Part shown: positions 1 to 22,795 of the stretch, one piece after another
How positions within the stretch are numbered: position 1 is the stretch's first letter
How the letters are laid out: each line of letters opens with the position of its first letter
NCBI GenBank assembly: GCA_963402885.1
Contig: OY727095.1
Location: 13,583,001-13,647,000, forward strand
DNA length: 64,000 nucleotides
Direction: 5' to 3'
Source: Antedon bifida
Lineage: Eukaryota; Echinodermata; Crinoidea; Comatulida; Antedonidae
Program-made: the position numbers and the translations under genes
Notes under the pieces: model-generated
What the model was told of the DNA's origin: nothing
Database searches by the model: none
The model's input: the letters and a program-made list of their open reading frames with translations, nothing else

Positions 1-402
1 CCAATAATTATTACAATACATATTACTTTGTATATAACTGGCTAACTAAATATACCATCTAGGAAAGATAATCTTAATAGCTATCCATCAATATAATTTT
101 TTTTTAAATACATACAGTATTTATTATGAACACTAATAGGCTTTTGATGAGAAATAGCAGTCATTTTGGACAACATCATGGATTTGGGGATGGCCGCAGT
201 AAATTTGCAATGGTACATTGAATTATTTTTCCTACAGGTTTAGGCTAACAAAAAAAACTTAGTGTACTAAGTTTGTAGAGAGGTGCAATGGAACACCTTA
301 ACGAAGCCTCTTTTTTGGCACTTGGAACTCCGCCTATTAATTGTTGTAAAACGTAACTTGTTAATAAAAGGACAAGAATTTCAACAACAAGAAACATCTT
401 AC

Positions 403-3400
403 CTTCTTCGATTGTCAATTCTGGTCCAGACGTGTTGGTTTGTATTAACTTTTGGTATCTCTGAGCAGATGTGTCAAAAAGTTGCATCAATAAAGAACAC
501 GTCTTCTCATACTCACAGCGACCTATTGTTGATAGCTGTCAAAAAAAATGTCACAAAATTGTAAGAGAAATGTTTATCTCTGTAGAAATGAGTAGAATTT
601 GAGATTTAATTAAAATACAAAGCATTTTTAATATAAAAAAATAATTTAGTATCCATTTTTAATAATAAGGTATGTTTCTATTTTATTTATTTTTTATTTT
701 GTTTGCCTGCGATGAATACATTATAGTCAGAAAGTGAAAAGACAAACTATCTATTTGAAATTTTTCATATATTTAGAAAACTACAGGTCATAGGTTATCA
801 TATAAAACATATATCACCAAGATAATGATAAACTGAACAATAGCAGATGTAGGTCATTTAATACACTAACTTGATCAAGCTGTTGTTGGACCATTCCACT
901 ATCTTCTAAGGGATCTTCTACACCATCTCGCAACACAATTGTAACCGACTCCAGTCGAGATGAGATGTATGCTTTTGTTATTTCAGGTGTGTACCGTTCA
1001 AGTGAATGAGGCTCGGCTGCTTTAACGTAGGGTACAGATGCAACCATTCTTTGCCAGAGGGTGAGTAAATAGTGAATACTGTTGGGTGCAAATTGCCACA
1101 TCTGCAAACATAATATGCACGTGTGCTGATATGTAATCATCAATTTTTATTAAATATAAAATAAACAAAGTTTGTACCTGTTTCAATTATTTCATTCGGT
1201 AAGTTAAAAAAAGTACTTGGTTCCTACTGGGATGCAACGCAAGGACGTAATCGACCAATCGAAGGCGATGTATAATTCAAACTATCGCATTTGATTGGTC
1301 AATTCATTTGCATCCATAGCGCCGAATAAACCATTTATAATGTGTCCTGCTCAAATTTTGCTCCTAAAATAACCGTTTAAATCAGTGGGTGGTCATCGAC
1401 GGAAATTGTTAGCAGTACCCAAAATGCAATTGGTCCTGGTGGTCAATTAAAACGTTATTGCAGTGTAGTTACTTTGCAGCTAAAAGTTGCAAAGCAATAA
1501 TCGGTTAAATGCCATTCATAACTGTTATTTTCAGACTGCTATTTAACCAGTTACTGAAAATTTGTCCTGTTTCTGCTGCCAAGAAATTGGGGTTAATTTA
1601 TTCACACGGTTAATCATTTTTTCACAGCAGAAACAGGACCTAAATCACTGACATTCAGCCGGTAAACCAGTACTGAATAGAATGATCAGGTCTTCTTACA
1701 AACAAAAATAAAAGTATACAAAACAAGATGTGTTAATAGATGGATAAGCACTACAGTTTGGAAACCAATGATAGGGAAAAGGGAAAAAGGCAAACCCAAA
1801 ATGAGATTGAGAAATGACCTGACAAAAAGTAAATGGAGAGCTTTGGATAAGAGAAGAAGATAAAAAACAAATATTATTTTTACCTGTAAACTTTCTATAG
1901 TGAACTTGGCAACAAGTCGAATAAAGTCAGGATAAATATCAACTTTAACAAGTTCACCAAGTTGATAATTTGATTTTAACCGTGCTAATAATCTACAAAA
2001 CTCATGATAATTTGTTGCTTCAGTAAGACCCTGAAATAAAGATAGATATTATAAAATGAACAAATCAATTAATTAAGAATGATGAAAAACAATTAGAAAA
2101 AACATTGATTATAGTAATTATTGTTGTGTTTAATATTTACCATATTTATTCAAATAAATGCCCCTCCACCCCTTCCCTCAAATAAACGCTCCACATAGAA
2201 CATCGTTTGGAATAAACGCTCCCCTACCCTGTGGAATAAACGCTCCCCTACCCCCTCAAATAAACGCCTGGGGCCTTAATTTTTGTCTTCAATATTGCAT
2301 TATTACACATTAATATTTTTAGTAGAATTCATTAACTTCCATGATGAATAATTGACCAAGCATTTTTTAAAAATAACAACTTACTGAAGGATTTTCCAAG
2401 ATGAACTTAACTCCAGAGACGAGGTGTTTTAAGAAATTTGCTCTTTCAGCATTGTTAAATAATGAACGACGAACTGATGCTATTTGAACAAGGCAAGATA
2501 TTGCCTGAAATAACAAAATATTACAAAGTTTAGAACACAAGGATGTCAACAATAGTGTCATAAAGCACTGAGTTGAACTCTGAAAACCTTCCAGGCAGTG
2601 CTGAGTTTGGTATACTGAAATTAGTGTAGAAGTGTAGTTGTGGCTTGGTGGTTATAATCCAAGGGTCCTGTGTTCAAGTCGTGTAATGACAATTTATAAC
2701 TCTACTCCCAAAGACTTTGTTATGTAGAGCATCTTGTTTATATGTTTTTCTTTTGAACAGGATTGCCAGGAAGGATAGTGGATGAATTTGCTTATGGTTA
2801 TCCTTGGCAATTTGCCTAAATATATATAGAGAGAGGTATAATAATTTTAAAAGGATTAAGATCTTAACATTTAGGCACATTTCTAATTCAAGGACTTTCA
2901 ATAACAAATGTTTTCTTTGTCCCAATCTAGATTCAAATACACAAGATGCTCTACATCAACAAGTCTTTGATATCTGACAGGATTTGAATCAAGAACTCAG
3001 GGATTGGTAGCCGAGCATCGTAAGCACCAAGCTACAACCTAACTAAAAGACCGTGGTATTTCTATTTCCCGTAACCATAGGTTATGGGATAAAAGCGGGT
3101 ATGTAAAATAGAGGATCATTAAATCATATTCGTACTATATATTGAGCACAATAAATCAATGTGCTTCTTTACTCACCATTGGTGATAGAGTTGAAGGCAG
3201 AGCTTTGTACAGGTCAAAGAATAATAGAACAGTACTAACATCCAAAAACGCTGGAAATAAAATGATGATAAACAAATTAACGATATGTGGAATCCCCATG
3301 AAAATGATTAATGCCACAGGGGAATCCCCATGAAAATGATTGACACAGGGGAATCCCCATGAAAATGATTGACACAGGGGAATCCACATGAAAATGATTA

Positions 3401-6400
3401 ATGACATGGGGAATCCCTATAAAAATGACTAATGTCATTCCATAGTAAAAACTACTTAGCTTATCATTGCAGAGCAACTTCTGTTAACTTGATTAACAAA
3501 TGTAAATAGACCTACACATCAATGACCTTACCTGACCTCCATCCAGTTGGAATCTGCACTGTAGACATATCATCAGATGATTCGTCGGTTGATGTTCCAA
3601 TAAAATCAAACGTGAGACAATTATGCGCCAGTCTGAGTAATTGATCCATTACTGCATGCTGTAAATAAGTAAAACACCTTTTGTAAATGAGTATTTACAA
3701 ATTTAATAATAGTAATTTCGTACACTACATATAGTATACAATTATATTAAATGACAAGATGGCTGGATGGTTTGGCCAAAATGGCAGTTTCCAAGAGGCT
3801 CTTTAAAAAGATTTTAAATAGCACTGACCTTATTCTCATCACTGAAGTTGAAACGCTCTTTCAAAGCCTAGAACATAACAAAAACATGGAGTTGATAAAT
3901 TAAAGGTAAGGGAAGTTTAGTGATTAACAGCGATCTAAAATAGCATGATCACATAACCAAGGATATCAAAAACGTGTTGTTAATTAGCATACAGGTAGCT
4001 CTATTGAATCCGTTTTTTAAAATCGATTAAAAAACACATTCTATATTGCAAGATTCTACTCATCCCATGCATAATATATTTGAGGTATTACGTAGTGGTA
4101 GACAAATACAAATAGGTTTTATCCAGCTGCCCATCGGGCACAGAATGCTTGTCGAGAGTGATGTGACACTTTGAATTTGAATTGTAATTGTTTTTGTGTA
4201 TACTGTATGTATATTTTATAAATGGAAATGATTTCTTGACTTCTCAAGCATAGATTGTTAATCTCCGTTTCCAGAGAACCGTTATCGGTTAACTATCAGT
4301 TAATTTTTTCCTGTGGAAACAAAGTCTAAAATGAAATAGAAAATGATAGAAAGCTGGTTTACTTACTTGTTTTAGTAGACTAGATGACAACTGGAAAATT
4401 TCAAAGAGAACTGTATCCCTAAACGATGAAGCAATCTTCCTGTGTTTTGTTAAAGGCCTAATTGTGTCCGGCTATAAACAAACATGAAAAAACTATATAT
4501 ACAGAATAGGTGCATCGTGATATAAGCTTACTGTCGAGAATATTGTGGTGTAAGAAAACAACTTGAGTGCAAGAATAATTGAAGAATTAAACAACTTGAA
4601 ATATAAAGCCCTGTCTACACTATCAAATTTTATATGACAAAAAAATGTGATTTGCCCATATCACTATCATATTTGGCAATCACTACCATATTTGGCATAT
4701 CACTACCATATTTGGGCACATCACACTAGTTTGATAGTGTAGACAGAGCTTAAGCTCACATTGGGATTGATACGGCAATAGAGTAGAAGACTAAACTGTA
4801 CACTCTGTATACAGCAAGCTCACATTGTAATAGGAAGTCCACACAAGTGAAGCCTAAACTTCAGTGTAATGCATGCCTGAATATAAGCTCACCCTGGGAT
4901 TGATCCAAAAGGGTATTAAAAGTTGGTTCTTTACTCTTCAAAAGCTTGATCTCAAAATCAACTGGACTTACCTGATTCATTTCACTAACTAACTGTGTAA
5001 GAAGCTGAACTCCAATAACAAAGTGTTCCACCGAACTCTATACAAAAACACAAAATCATAATTTCAACAAATCAATTCAACATGTGTGTTGAATTCTGAA
5101 TTAAATCTCAGAATTTCAGTTAAAACACATCAACAGTGGATTGAAGCAACAAGAGCAATGTTGTCTAAAGGTGATTGGTCAATTACCAGATAGCACATTG
5201 GTGACTGGTCAGTGATTGGTTAATTTAAAATGTTTAGTACTTATGCCTTGTGAAAAAAATATCTCTATCTTACCTGTAGAAACTTGCCTGCATCTACCAT
5301 AACATCACGGAAAACCCAGACAGTCTTTTGATTGTCAAACCAACCCAACTTAGTTGTCCTTGCAAAAAGCTGGAAGGAAGGAAATCAATGAAAATCTTAT
5401 ATATATAAATTATATATTAGGAATATTGCTCATGTGAACGCTCAATAAATAATGTAAAGCTCTATCTACACTATCAAACTAGTTTGACAAAAAAAGTGTG
5501 CAAAAATATGTTAGTGATATGCCCAAATATGCTATATCATCATGTCCATATGGGCACATCACATTTATTTGACACATAAAGTTTGATAGTGCAGACAAAG
5601 CTTTATAAAGAATTAAAATCAGTGTATATAAGGTCTTTACCTGTACAAGAGCCTGACGTACAAATGAGGGCAATTTTGGTCGGCTAGCCAAGTAATTCAA
5701 GACATAGTTTTCTGAAATAAAAGTATTAGTATCAGATTCAGTTACTGCTTTCCATACATATATCATCAGTGTGTGCAATAGTGGCTTGGCGGTCCCTAAA
5801 GGGCAACTCAGACAGAGTCGTATTCACTCGTCTGTGCTGTCTGAGTTGCAGCATTGTATGACGAGGCTCGACGAGTCAAAGTCGGTGCAGTCTGAGTTGC
5901 AGCGTGACGAGACGTCTTGATATAGCATTGGGCGTAATTTTTAGGTCATCGGGAGACAATTTTCTCCCGATGAGACGACTCGTTTGGCCTTGTCATACGA
6001 CGCTATCCGAGTTGCCCTTTATATGCAGTCATAATCCTTGAATTGTCCACTAACAACTAGTGTTTGTACTTACTGATATCAATGCGTTGCTCTAGTGGAA
6101 GTGCTTGTGCATTTCTCGACACCAATTTTGTGAGTGATGAGGCAGCTAGTAGTTGGGCATATGCAGACTGAAAAATCAATATATACATCTCAGTTATAAG
6201 TTTAATATATGGTGTAGGTGGTAAAGATATTGTGGAATGTAATATTGATACCAAGGGTGGATTCAGGTACTGTAGGAGCTGTAGGTGGGCGGCTAAAATG
6301 AACTTGAATTACTAATGCGCTTCACAATGACATAACACAACGTAAGGGATTTGACCAATCACAAGCGATGAATTATTCGAACTAACCAAGCTTTAAAAAT

Positions 6401-8820
6401 TAATTTTGATGATTAAACATGTATATATATATATATAAGTTAAGTTTAGCAATAGCAATATTATAGCTTGTTCCAGATTACTGTGTTATTCATCAGTCAG
6501 TCAATCTTCTTTATATTTATTGATGACTAATAATATTATATAGGGATTTAAAAAATCCACCCCTGAGTTCTAAGAAAGAGGATGATTACTGAAGGGTAGG
6601 CGTCGTAATAAAATAATCTGGTGGAATGCTTTGTATAAAGATAGAAATTTGATTAAAACAATTTAGGTTGGTCACCGTAATCAACTCCACCACAACTTCA
6701 TTTACTTAAATTTTAAATAATTAATATGTTCCACTAATTTCAGACATATTATGGCCAGCCCAGGGGTGACTGGTATTGGGAGAGTCGACTGTACTTAGTT
6801 TAAAATGAATGTGTTTACTTCATAGTGGTTTAACATTGAATGTGTGATGAATTTGATGATTCATTACTGAGCATCCTGTTATTTTGAGTTGTACGTTACA
6901 TGTAAACAGAATGTGAATTGTAAACATACACTGCCTCTTTCCAATAACAGCTGACATTTCGTAAGGCAATCAGCTGAGTTTACAAAATTGACTAAGGCTT
7001 TCTCAGCCTCTGCTCGTTGAATTCCATCAGACGTCTCATACAGCTGTTTGCATAAGGCCTCCAATTGGCCTAGTTCCTACAAAAATAAAATGTAAACAAA
7101 TTTAAGAAGGTTCTGATTGCATAGAAATCTGGTAAAGGTAAAGAGAGGTTATCGAGAGGTTATCAATAGATGTCTTTGTTAAGCTGGAATGACACAGAAA
7201 AAATAATTTTTATTTATAAATATTATTAATGATAAAATACAGCTATATGGCTTTACCACGTTGAAACACTGGTTCTCGTCAGATCACCGAGGTTAAACAA
7301 CCTTGGGCCTGGTTAGAGCTTGGATGGAAGACCATCTGGGAAAATCGGGTGCTGTATATGGAGCTGGGGTCCTATTAGGCATGTGAAATCAGCACTGCTG
7401 ACTCTTATGGCAGCCCCTGCATCTAGTATCTGCCTCAGACATTACCTCAGACATATTGGCCTATGCCTTTCTTCTGGTCAAGAGAAGCCTTGGATCAATG
7501 ATAGGACCAATCAAGGTGGCTGGCTTAGTTTCATTCAGATGAATGCAACCTAATTGACATTGTCGCTTGCGACAGATATTAAGACTGACAGCTATATGTA
7601 CAATCCACTAACAGGTGACAACAATTTTTTTTCTCTCCAATTACCTTACTGACCATGCATCAATTTACACGGCAACGTAAAAAGTGTAAAAAGTTAAAAA
7701 AGATAGTGTTTTTTTTTCAGTGGCCTTTACCATTATGTAGACCAGAGGAGAGGCAAGGAGTGCTGACAAGCGGTATCATGTAGCGTGGTGGCTATGTAAG
7801 GAGAATCTCCTGCAGACGGTTGTACAATGGTTTAAATATAGTAAATTCACTTGTTAGAGTTTTTTTTGTTATATTGTTAATGCAGTAAACAACACATATA
7901 CATTTAAATTCAATTATCTTTGTAATCCTGAAGAAAATGTGGAAAACTAGAGCACAACGTTAGGTCGGGAGGCGAGTTTAAGTCTCTCAGCCAAAACTGG
8001 AGTATTTAGCATGAATTCATTATGAAAATGAGCCCAATGAAGTATTATATTTAAAATGTAAATCAGTACAAAATATGCAATCCATGATTCTGAAATATAT
8101 TTAAAATCAAATCTGATTTATATGCTGTACAAACACAGTCCATGTGCATACATTATAAATACATTGATTGAGCATAGAAGACCTCTAGGCCCTATATTCA
8201 ATTAAATAGATTATTGAATTTTTAAATGAATTTATATGCAGTACATACATAACACACACTGCTATGTAGACCCTAATCTCAGGTCTATACTACTGTATAC
8301 TATATATACACTCCAGGCCTAGCTAAGCTAGGAGAAATATATTTATGATATTTTTTATTATTAATAATAATATTATATTATTATTAGTTAGCAATTACAT
8401 GACACAGCTATTATATTAGACGTATCGTTCTTCTATAGAACGCATGCTTAACTTATCTAGAATAAATTAGTATAGTAGCCCTGCCCACACATTTTAAACA
8501 CTGGGAAAGGCCCACACAATTTAAACACTCGGAAAGGCTAGGCCCACCGTTTCTACTCCAGTCGTTTAATGCATGAAATATCGGTACGGCTACGAACAGC
8601 TCACTTTCTTATTCAACACAGTCACACTCACTGCTTCAAAACAACGAATATTAAAATAAGAATATTTCACTAAATACTTTACAATATCATTACAATTTTA
8701 TTCATTTCAGACAATGCACAGTAAAGAACACCACTATCTATGTATTTATACAATTTATAAATAAATTACTATTAAAAACTTAAAATTTAATTAATATTTT
8801 ACCTGCTCGATATCCGCCAT
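403..8820 (-). CDS. XPO7: Exportin-7 (XPO7), N-terminal 14 exons, cut by the left window edge
   Basis: Exportin-7 is an importin-beta-superfamily nuclear transport receptor that works with RanGTP. Exons (high to low): 8803-8820, 6930-7076, 6074-6167, 5641-5711, 5274-5369, 4972-5037, 4367-4471, 3829-3867, 3532-3658, 3177-3250, 2385-2504, 1884-2030, 871-1101, 403-535. All have GT/AG borders and join in frame to 489 codons; the vertebrate protein is about 1,087 aa, so a little under half is present. The start is M-A-D-I-E-Q at 8820. Family-typical stretches visible after splicing are [87 protein letters not shown] and [19 protein letters not shown]. The N-terminal part corresponds to the importin-beta N domain and first HEAT repeats. 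The next exon was not found between 1 and 402. Seen: exon structure; known: family role. RanBP17 is the vertebrate paralogue; an invertebrate single copy is best called XPO7. Confidence 0.95.
1213..1325. mobile_element. Family C MITE fragment (XPO7 intron 13)
   Basis: It begins with ACTTGGTTCCTACTGGGATG and continues with the CAACGCAAGGACGTAA core and a TTGATTGGTCAATT segment shared with the fuller copies at 24827-25003 and 26158-26336. The right inverted terminus is not recognisable, so this is a truncated copy. Confidence 0.6.
1564..1639. repeat. Hairpin with perfect 15-bp arms
   Basis: GTCCTGTTTCTGCTG at 1564-1578 is the exact reverse complement of 1625-1639, with a loop of about 46 bases. 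It sits in a longer piece (about 1335-1680) that looks like another non-autonomous element but has no second copy here. Confidence 0.6.
2160..2275. repeat. Short tandem array of AATAAACGCTCCCC units (family K relic)
   Basis: Four to five imperfect copies of an AATAAACGCTCCCCTACCC-type unit, in XPO7 intron 11. The same words form the termini of the family K elements at 10203-10443 and 39638-40010, so this is probably a decayed and locally amplified end of that family. Confidence 0.55.
2632..2830 (+). mobile_element. tRNA-derived SINE, forward copy (XPO7 intron 10)
   Basis: A polymerase III-like head (TGGCTTGGTGGTTA as A box, TGTGTTCAAGTC as B box) is followed by a body containing CAAAGACTTTGTTATGTAGA. 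The body recurs at 46070-46245 and, reversed, at 2941-3045, which makes this a dispersed SINE and not a tRNA gene. No cloverleaf can be closed. Confidence 0.6.
2941..3045 (-). mobile_element. tRNA-derived SINE, reverse copy
   Basis: Reverse complement of the element at 2632-2830. It carries the CAAGATGCTCTACAT body word, a reversed B box (GGATTTGAATCAAGAACTC) and the reversed A box with CACCAAGCTACAAC. The two copies lie head to head about 110 bp apart in one intron. Confidence 0.55.
3290..3433. repeat. Minisatellite, units of about 27-31 bp
   Basis: Five imperfect copies of a unit built on GGGGAATCCCCATGAAAATG, in XPO7 intron 9. Several units contain the palindrome GGGGAATCCCC. Open frames across it are repeat artefacts. 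Confidence 0.85.
4604..4753. mobile_element. Family A MITE, copy 1 (XPO7 intron 6)
   Basis: Terminal inverted repeats of the type AAGCTCTGTCTACACTATC bound a roughly 150-bp element. Inside are several copies of a unit around ATATCACTACCATATTTGG. The ends abut TTAA/TA, suggesting a TA-type target site. Ten copies lie in this window. Confidence 0.8.
5454..5604. mobile_element. Family A MITE, copy 2 (XPO7 intron 4)
   Basis: Full-length copy with both inverted ends (AAAGCTCTATCTACACTATC left; reverse complement right), ACTAGTTTGACAAAAAAAGTG subterminal sequence and the GTCCATATGGGCACATCACA motif in the right half. Confidence 0.8.
5795..6022. mobile_element. Family J MITE, copy 1 (XPO7 intron 3)
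   Basis: About 228 bp, bounded by AAAGGGCAACTCAGACAGAG and its inverted counterpart ending in GAGTTGCCCTTTA. The interior is GACGAG/CTCGTC-rich. A second copy lies at 14428-14627. The left flank reads AGTGGCTTGGCGGT, like the A box of the tRNA-derived SINE, and the right flank resumes with ATAATCC, so J1 seems to have inserted into a SINE. Confidence 0.7.
7242..7620 (+). mobile_element. 5S rRNA-derived SINE or 5S pseudogene with tail (XPO7 intron 1)
   Basis: Bases 7242-7358 follow eukaryotic 5S rRNA almost end to end: ACCACGTTGAAACAC, GGTTCTCGTCAGATCACCGA, then AGCTTGGATGGAAGACC and GGGTGCTGTA. They include the internal-promoter region (box A and box C) that TFIIIA recognises. Scattered changes and lost pairing rule out a working 5S gene. 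A further 250 bp or so of unique sequence follows, ending near TTGTCGCTTGCGACAG, as expected for a SINE3-type element whose head is 5S rRNA. The body has no second copy in this window, so a lone retroposed 5S pseudogene is the alternative. XPO7 is on the opposite strand. Confidence 0.75.
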
Positions 8821-9277
8821 TTTTGTTGTTTTGCGATTCTTCGAAACACATGTGATGTAGCGCCCCCACCAAATTATCTCAACATTTATTACTCGGTCAC
8901 CACCAAAACTTTATTTCGCGCATCAATTTAGTATATTATAAAAGTAATATAATAATATTTCTTCAAATATGTTTAGAAGGAGCTCTATTTATGATTATAT
9001 TTGTGAACCAACGAACCATCTCATCATACATACAGCAAGGAGTTCTAATAACCGTTTTTGCCGTTTCAGATTTTATCGTATCGTATATTTTATATAAAAA
9101 CAAAACAAATTGTAATGGAAATAAATTTTTATTCGATCAATAGGCACAAGGAAGAACAATCCCTCTAGGGAAAAACAACAAAAGCTATGTCATAGGCAAT
9201 ATTTGTTACTAGTATCAATTAGTTCACTTCAATCTCATTAACAAACTAGCAATAGATTAAACATCTCAATAATGTAA
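8821..9277. other. XPO7 upstream / 5' flank
   Basis: No coding sequence seen. The intergenic stretch starts just upstream of the XPO7 start codon. No TATA box was identified. A GC-richer patch with CCACCAAA words lies at 8860-8920, and the remainder is AT-rich. Confidence 0.4.
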
Positions 9278-9413
9278 ATCAAAAAGTGTTATGTGCCCAA
9301 ATATGGTAGTGATACACCCAAATATGGTAGTGGTATGACATTACATGTCCATATATGGACACATCACATTTTTTGTCACATACTTTAGTGTTTGATAGTG
9401 TAGACAGAGCTTA
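9278..9413. mobile_element. Family A MITE, copy 3
   Basis: The right terminus (GATAGTGTAGACAGAGCTTA) and the internal ATATGGTAGTGATA modules are intact; the left inverted terminus is missing, so it is a truncated copy between XPO7 and GOT1. Confidence 0.7.
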
Positions 9414-9510
9414 AGAAGAATTAACGGATTGCACACATTTCTTAAACACTTATTTATTTTATTAGAGAATGATTATACTGTATGACAGAACCCCTCCTTT
9501 AAAACCTGTA

Positions 9511-9737
9511 TTAAAGATATATTGTCCCCATGAAAAAAAATAATAAAAATGTTTTGCTGAATATGTCATTTTAATGTCACATAATAGCTACTCACTTTTA
9601 CCAAAAATTGGATCGAAAAAAAAATGTTTACCCGAAAAAAACTGTAATAAAAAAAAAAATTAACTGTCCCTTTATTCAAAGTCTGATTCATTTTAATTTT
9701 TCATGTTTTTTGGAACAATACATTTTTAATGGTTTTT
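9511..9737. mobile_element. Family D-short MITE, copy 1
   Basis: Ends of the type TTAAAGATATATTGTCCC and GGAACAATACATTTTTAA enclose TGTCATTTTAATGTCACATA and CACTTTTACCAAAAATTGG, words shared with elements at 20940-21240 and 25276-25521. It looks like a short sub-family of the 530-bp D elements. Confidence 0.6.
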
Positions 9738-10202
9738 TAAATTAGTAATTACATTGTCTATACAATTAATAGTAATGTGTTCATAATACAATATCATCAA
9801 TGTCAATGAATAGAGAATAGTACAGTAGATTATTTACACGTTATTTGCCATGTTGAAATTGGATTATTATATTATTATAACTAATCTTTGGTTACGTCCC
9901 ATGGATTTATACAATTTAGGTCAAGTATACTTTAAGTATAATTAAACAGTTACCATCTTCAATACGTTGAATAGTTTGATAATAAGAATACATGCTCATT
10001 TCCAGTTGTGTTATGTTCATGAATAGATTTGTCTTCTCAAACATTTAGTAAAGTTACACTTTGATACTATTTCATTAGTAGCAAACAATTATGGGTTTCA
10101 TTCCATTTATGCACATCAATTTATACCATATCTAATAAGTTTGCCATTCAAATAAGTTACCTGAAATTCTAAATCTAATTTTAGTGGTTTATATTGAGAT
10201 AT

Positions 10203-10443
10203 CGTACTTATTCGAATAAACGCTCAGGGGCATTTATTTCGGGAGAGTTTTGAGAGGGAAGTTTATTTTTTGGGGTCTAATATGGACTCATGTATTATAA
10301 TCAAATAAATTCACCCGATATATGAAAAAATACCACACAATTAATATGAAGAAGTGATAAAAAATTCTATCAAAATACGTTCTATGGGGGATTTCGAAGG
10401 AGGCATTAATTTAAAGTACGCTTTTATTCGAATAAATACGGTA
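10203..10443. mobile_element. Family K MITE, copy 1
   Basis: About 240 bp with inverted ends: CGTACTTATTCGAATAAACG on the left and TTTATTCGAATAAATACGGT on the right. The arms continue with GGGCATTTATTTCGGGAG. The fuller copy is at 39638-40010. Confidence 0.7.
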
Positions 10444-10707
10444 ATTGTAATATTATTATTGATGTCATATTAAACCATATTTTTAAATTTATTATTTAGT
10501 ATTATTACCTGATTGATTATTAGTAAACTATTATGAAGATATAATTTTATATTACATTATTATAATTTGGATCTACATTGCACTAACTTCTCAAACTCAA
10601 CATTGTAAATTCATTTCATACTCAATAAAACATAAATAAACTGAAATAAGTAAGTTCTTAAAACCAAATATTTGTATTAATCCAAACAATACTGCAGGTA
10701 ATGATCA

Positions 10708-11078
10708 AAACACTCATATATAAGTTGTACTTATATACAGGTATACATACCCATATAGGTCATACTCACATATAGATCATATGCATATGTAGGTCATACT
10801 CATATATAAGTAATACTCATATATAGGTCATACTCATATATAAGTAATACTCTTATATAGGTCATACTCATATATAGGTCATACTCATATATAAGTCATA
10901 CTCATATTTAGGTCATAAACATATACATAGATCATACTCATATGTAGGTCATACTCAAACTGTATATAGGTAATACTCATATATATATAGCTCATACCCA
11001 TATATATAGGTCATACTCATATATATAGGACATACTCATATATATAAGTCATACTCATATATATAAGTTATACCTATA
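10708..11078. repeat. AT-rich minisatellite, 17-18 bp unit
   Basis: Roughly twenty copies of CATACTCATATATAGGT with drift (AAGT or AGCT instead of AGGT; ATAT insertions). It lies about 210 bp beyond the presumed GOT1 poly(A) signal. Confidence 0.9.
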
Positions 11079-11291
11079 ATACAGTCCCAACTGAGATTCT
11101 ATGATATTGGTTCTAATCTCAAGTCCCTACTATGATTTTCTGAGGTCTACTATGATAATGAGTGAAATAGAATGTGCATTTATGTATTTGAAAACGGATG
11201 CAATTTAAGCAGTGGAATTGAATTTGGGGTGGGGGAGGACACATAACCCACCCCTCCTGCTTTGCAACATTTCTTGATGATTCCTAACTCA

Positions 11292-11297
11292 TTTATT
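11292..11297 (-). terminator. Candidate GOT1 poly(A) signal
   Basis: AATAAA on the minus strand about 205 bases past the GOT1 stop codon. It is the closest canonical hexamer at a plausible distance. Inference only. Confidence 0.4.
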
Positions 11298-11502
11298 ATG
11301 AAATTGTGATAGATCATAAAACATCATTAAAAACAAAACAAAATAATGATGTAACAGTTGTATTAAATGAAAATAACATTAGAAAATCATACTTGTTCAG
11401 GAATATATAATAATTTGTTAATATAACAATAATTCTATTTATAGCTTTGTTTTAACAGTCTAATTCTTTTAATGCTTAGCATTATTCAACTACAACCTTA
11501 CA

Positions 11503-21998
<10,496 letters not shown>

Positions 21999-22730
21999 GA
22001 CTTTTTTTTCTGCTGTGGTCTGTTTGCTCTGTGTCGTCGCGAATTCCGTCTCTGGTGCTCTGCCTCCTGTGTGCATGCCGCCGCCAGATATCAAAGTTCA
22101 GATTGATTTATTGTTGATTGGGGGCGTAATTATTTGACACATGACCAGATGTTTAAAAAACTATTAATAAAGTATTAAGCACGCATTTCTAAACCTCTTC
22201 TACCATCATGAAAAATGCATATTAAATTTAATCGTTACAGATTAATGTCTTTTACTATACTACTGTACCATATTGCAATATTACAATAAGGCATATTGAT
22301 GGCTACTTTCTACGAAGTGACGTAGTGTGGTACGTAGGCCTGGTGCGAAAAATGTATGTACGATTTTTGTCAAGGGGAAATAAAAGAAATAAAATAATAA
22401 GTCAATTGGTATCTATCAATATATAGAACGGGCGCCCAGAGTTATTCATTTTAAAAGCCAAAAGGTTTAATTGTGGGCTGATTACGGCCAAGATTCAATA
22501 ATCAATTGCTGCCGGGGAATCGGGTCGTATCCTAATAATAATTAATAGTCTACAAGATCTCTTAATAAATCGTAACATTCACATTTTATTTTATTTTTAA
22601 TTCCAATTTATTTATTTTGTATTGTACACTGACACTGACCTTCGCCTGACTCGCACATGTAATTGTCATTATAATGTATTGGTCACTCCTATTAGTCACG
22701 AGTGTTTTGTTTTGAATCTCAAGAAAATTA

Positions 22731-22795
22731 TACCGTACTTATATATTCGAACAAACGCCCCGCCTAGAATAAAACGCTCCCCCCTCGAATAAACT
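22731..22795. mobile_element. Family K MITE terminus, fragment
   Basis: ACCGTACTTATATATTCGAA followed by AAACGCCCCGCC and TCGAATAAACTT: one arm of the K element only. Confidence 0.5.

Noticed and set aside
2632..2690. Possible tRNA gene
   Set aside because: A and B boxes are recognisable but no cloverleaf or acceptor stem closes, and the downstream body is dispersed, so it is a SINE.
7320..7553. 77-codon plus-strand frame
   Set aside because: Starts within the 5S rRNA-like head of a retroposed element in an intron.
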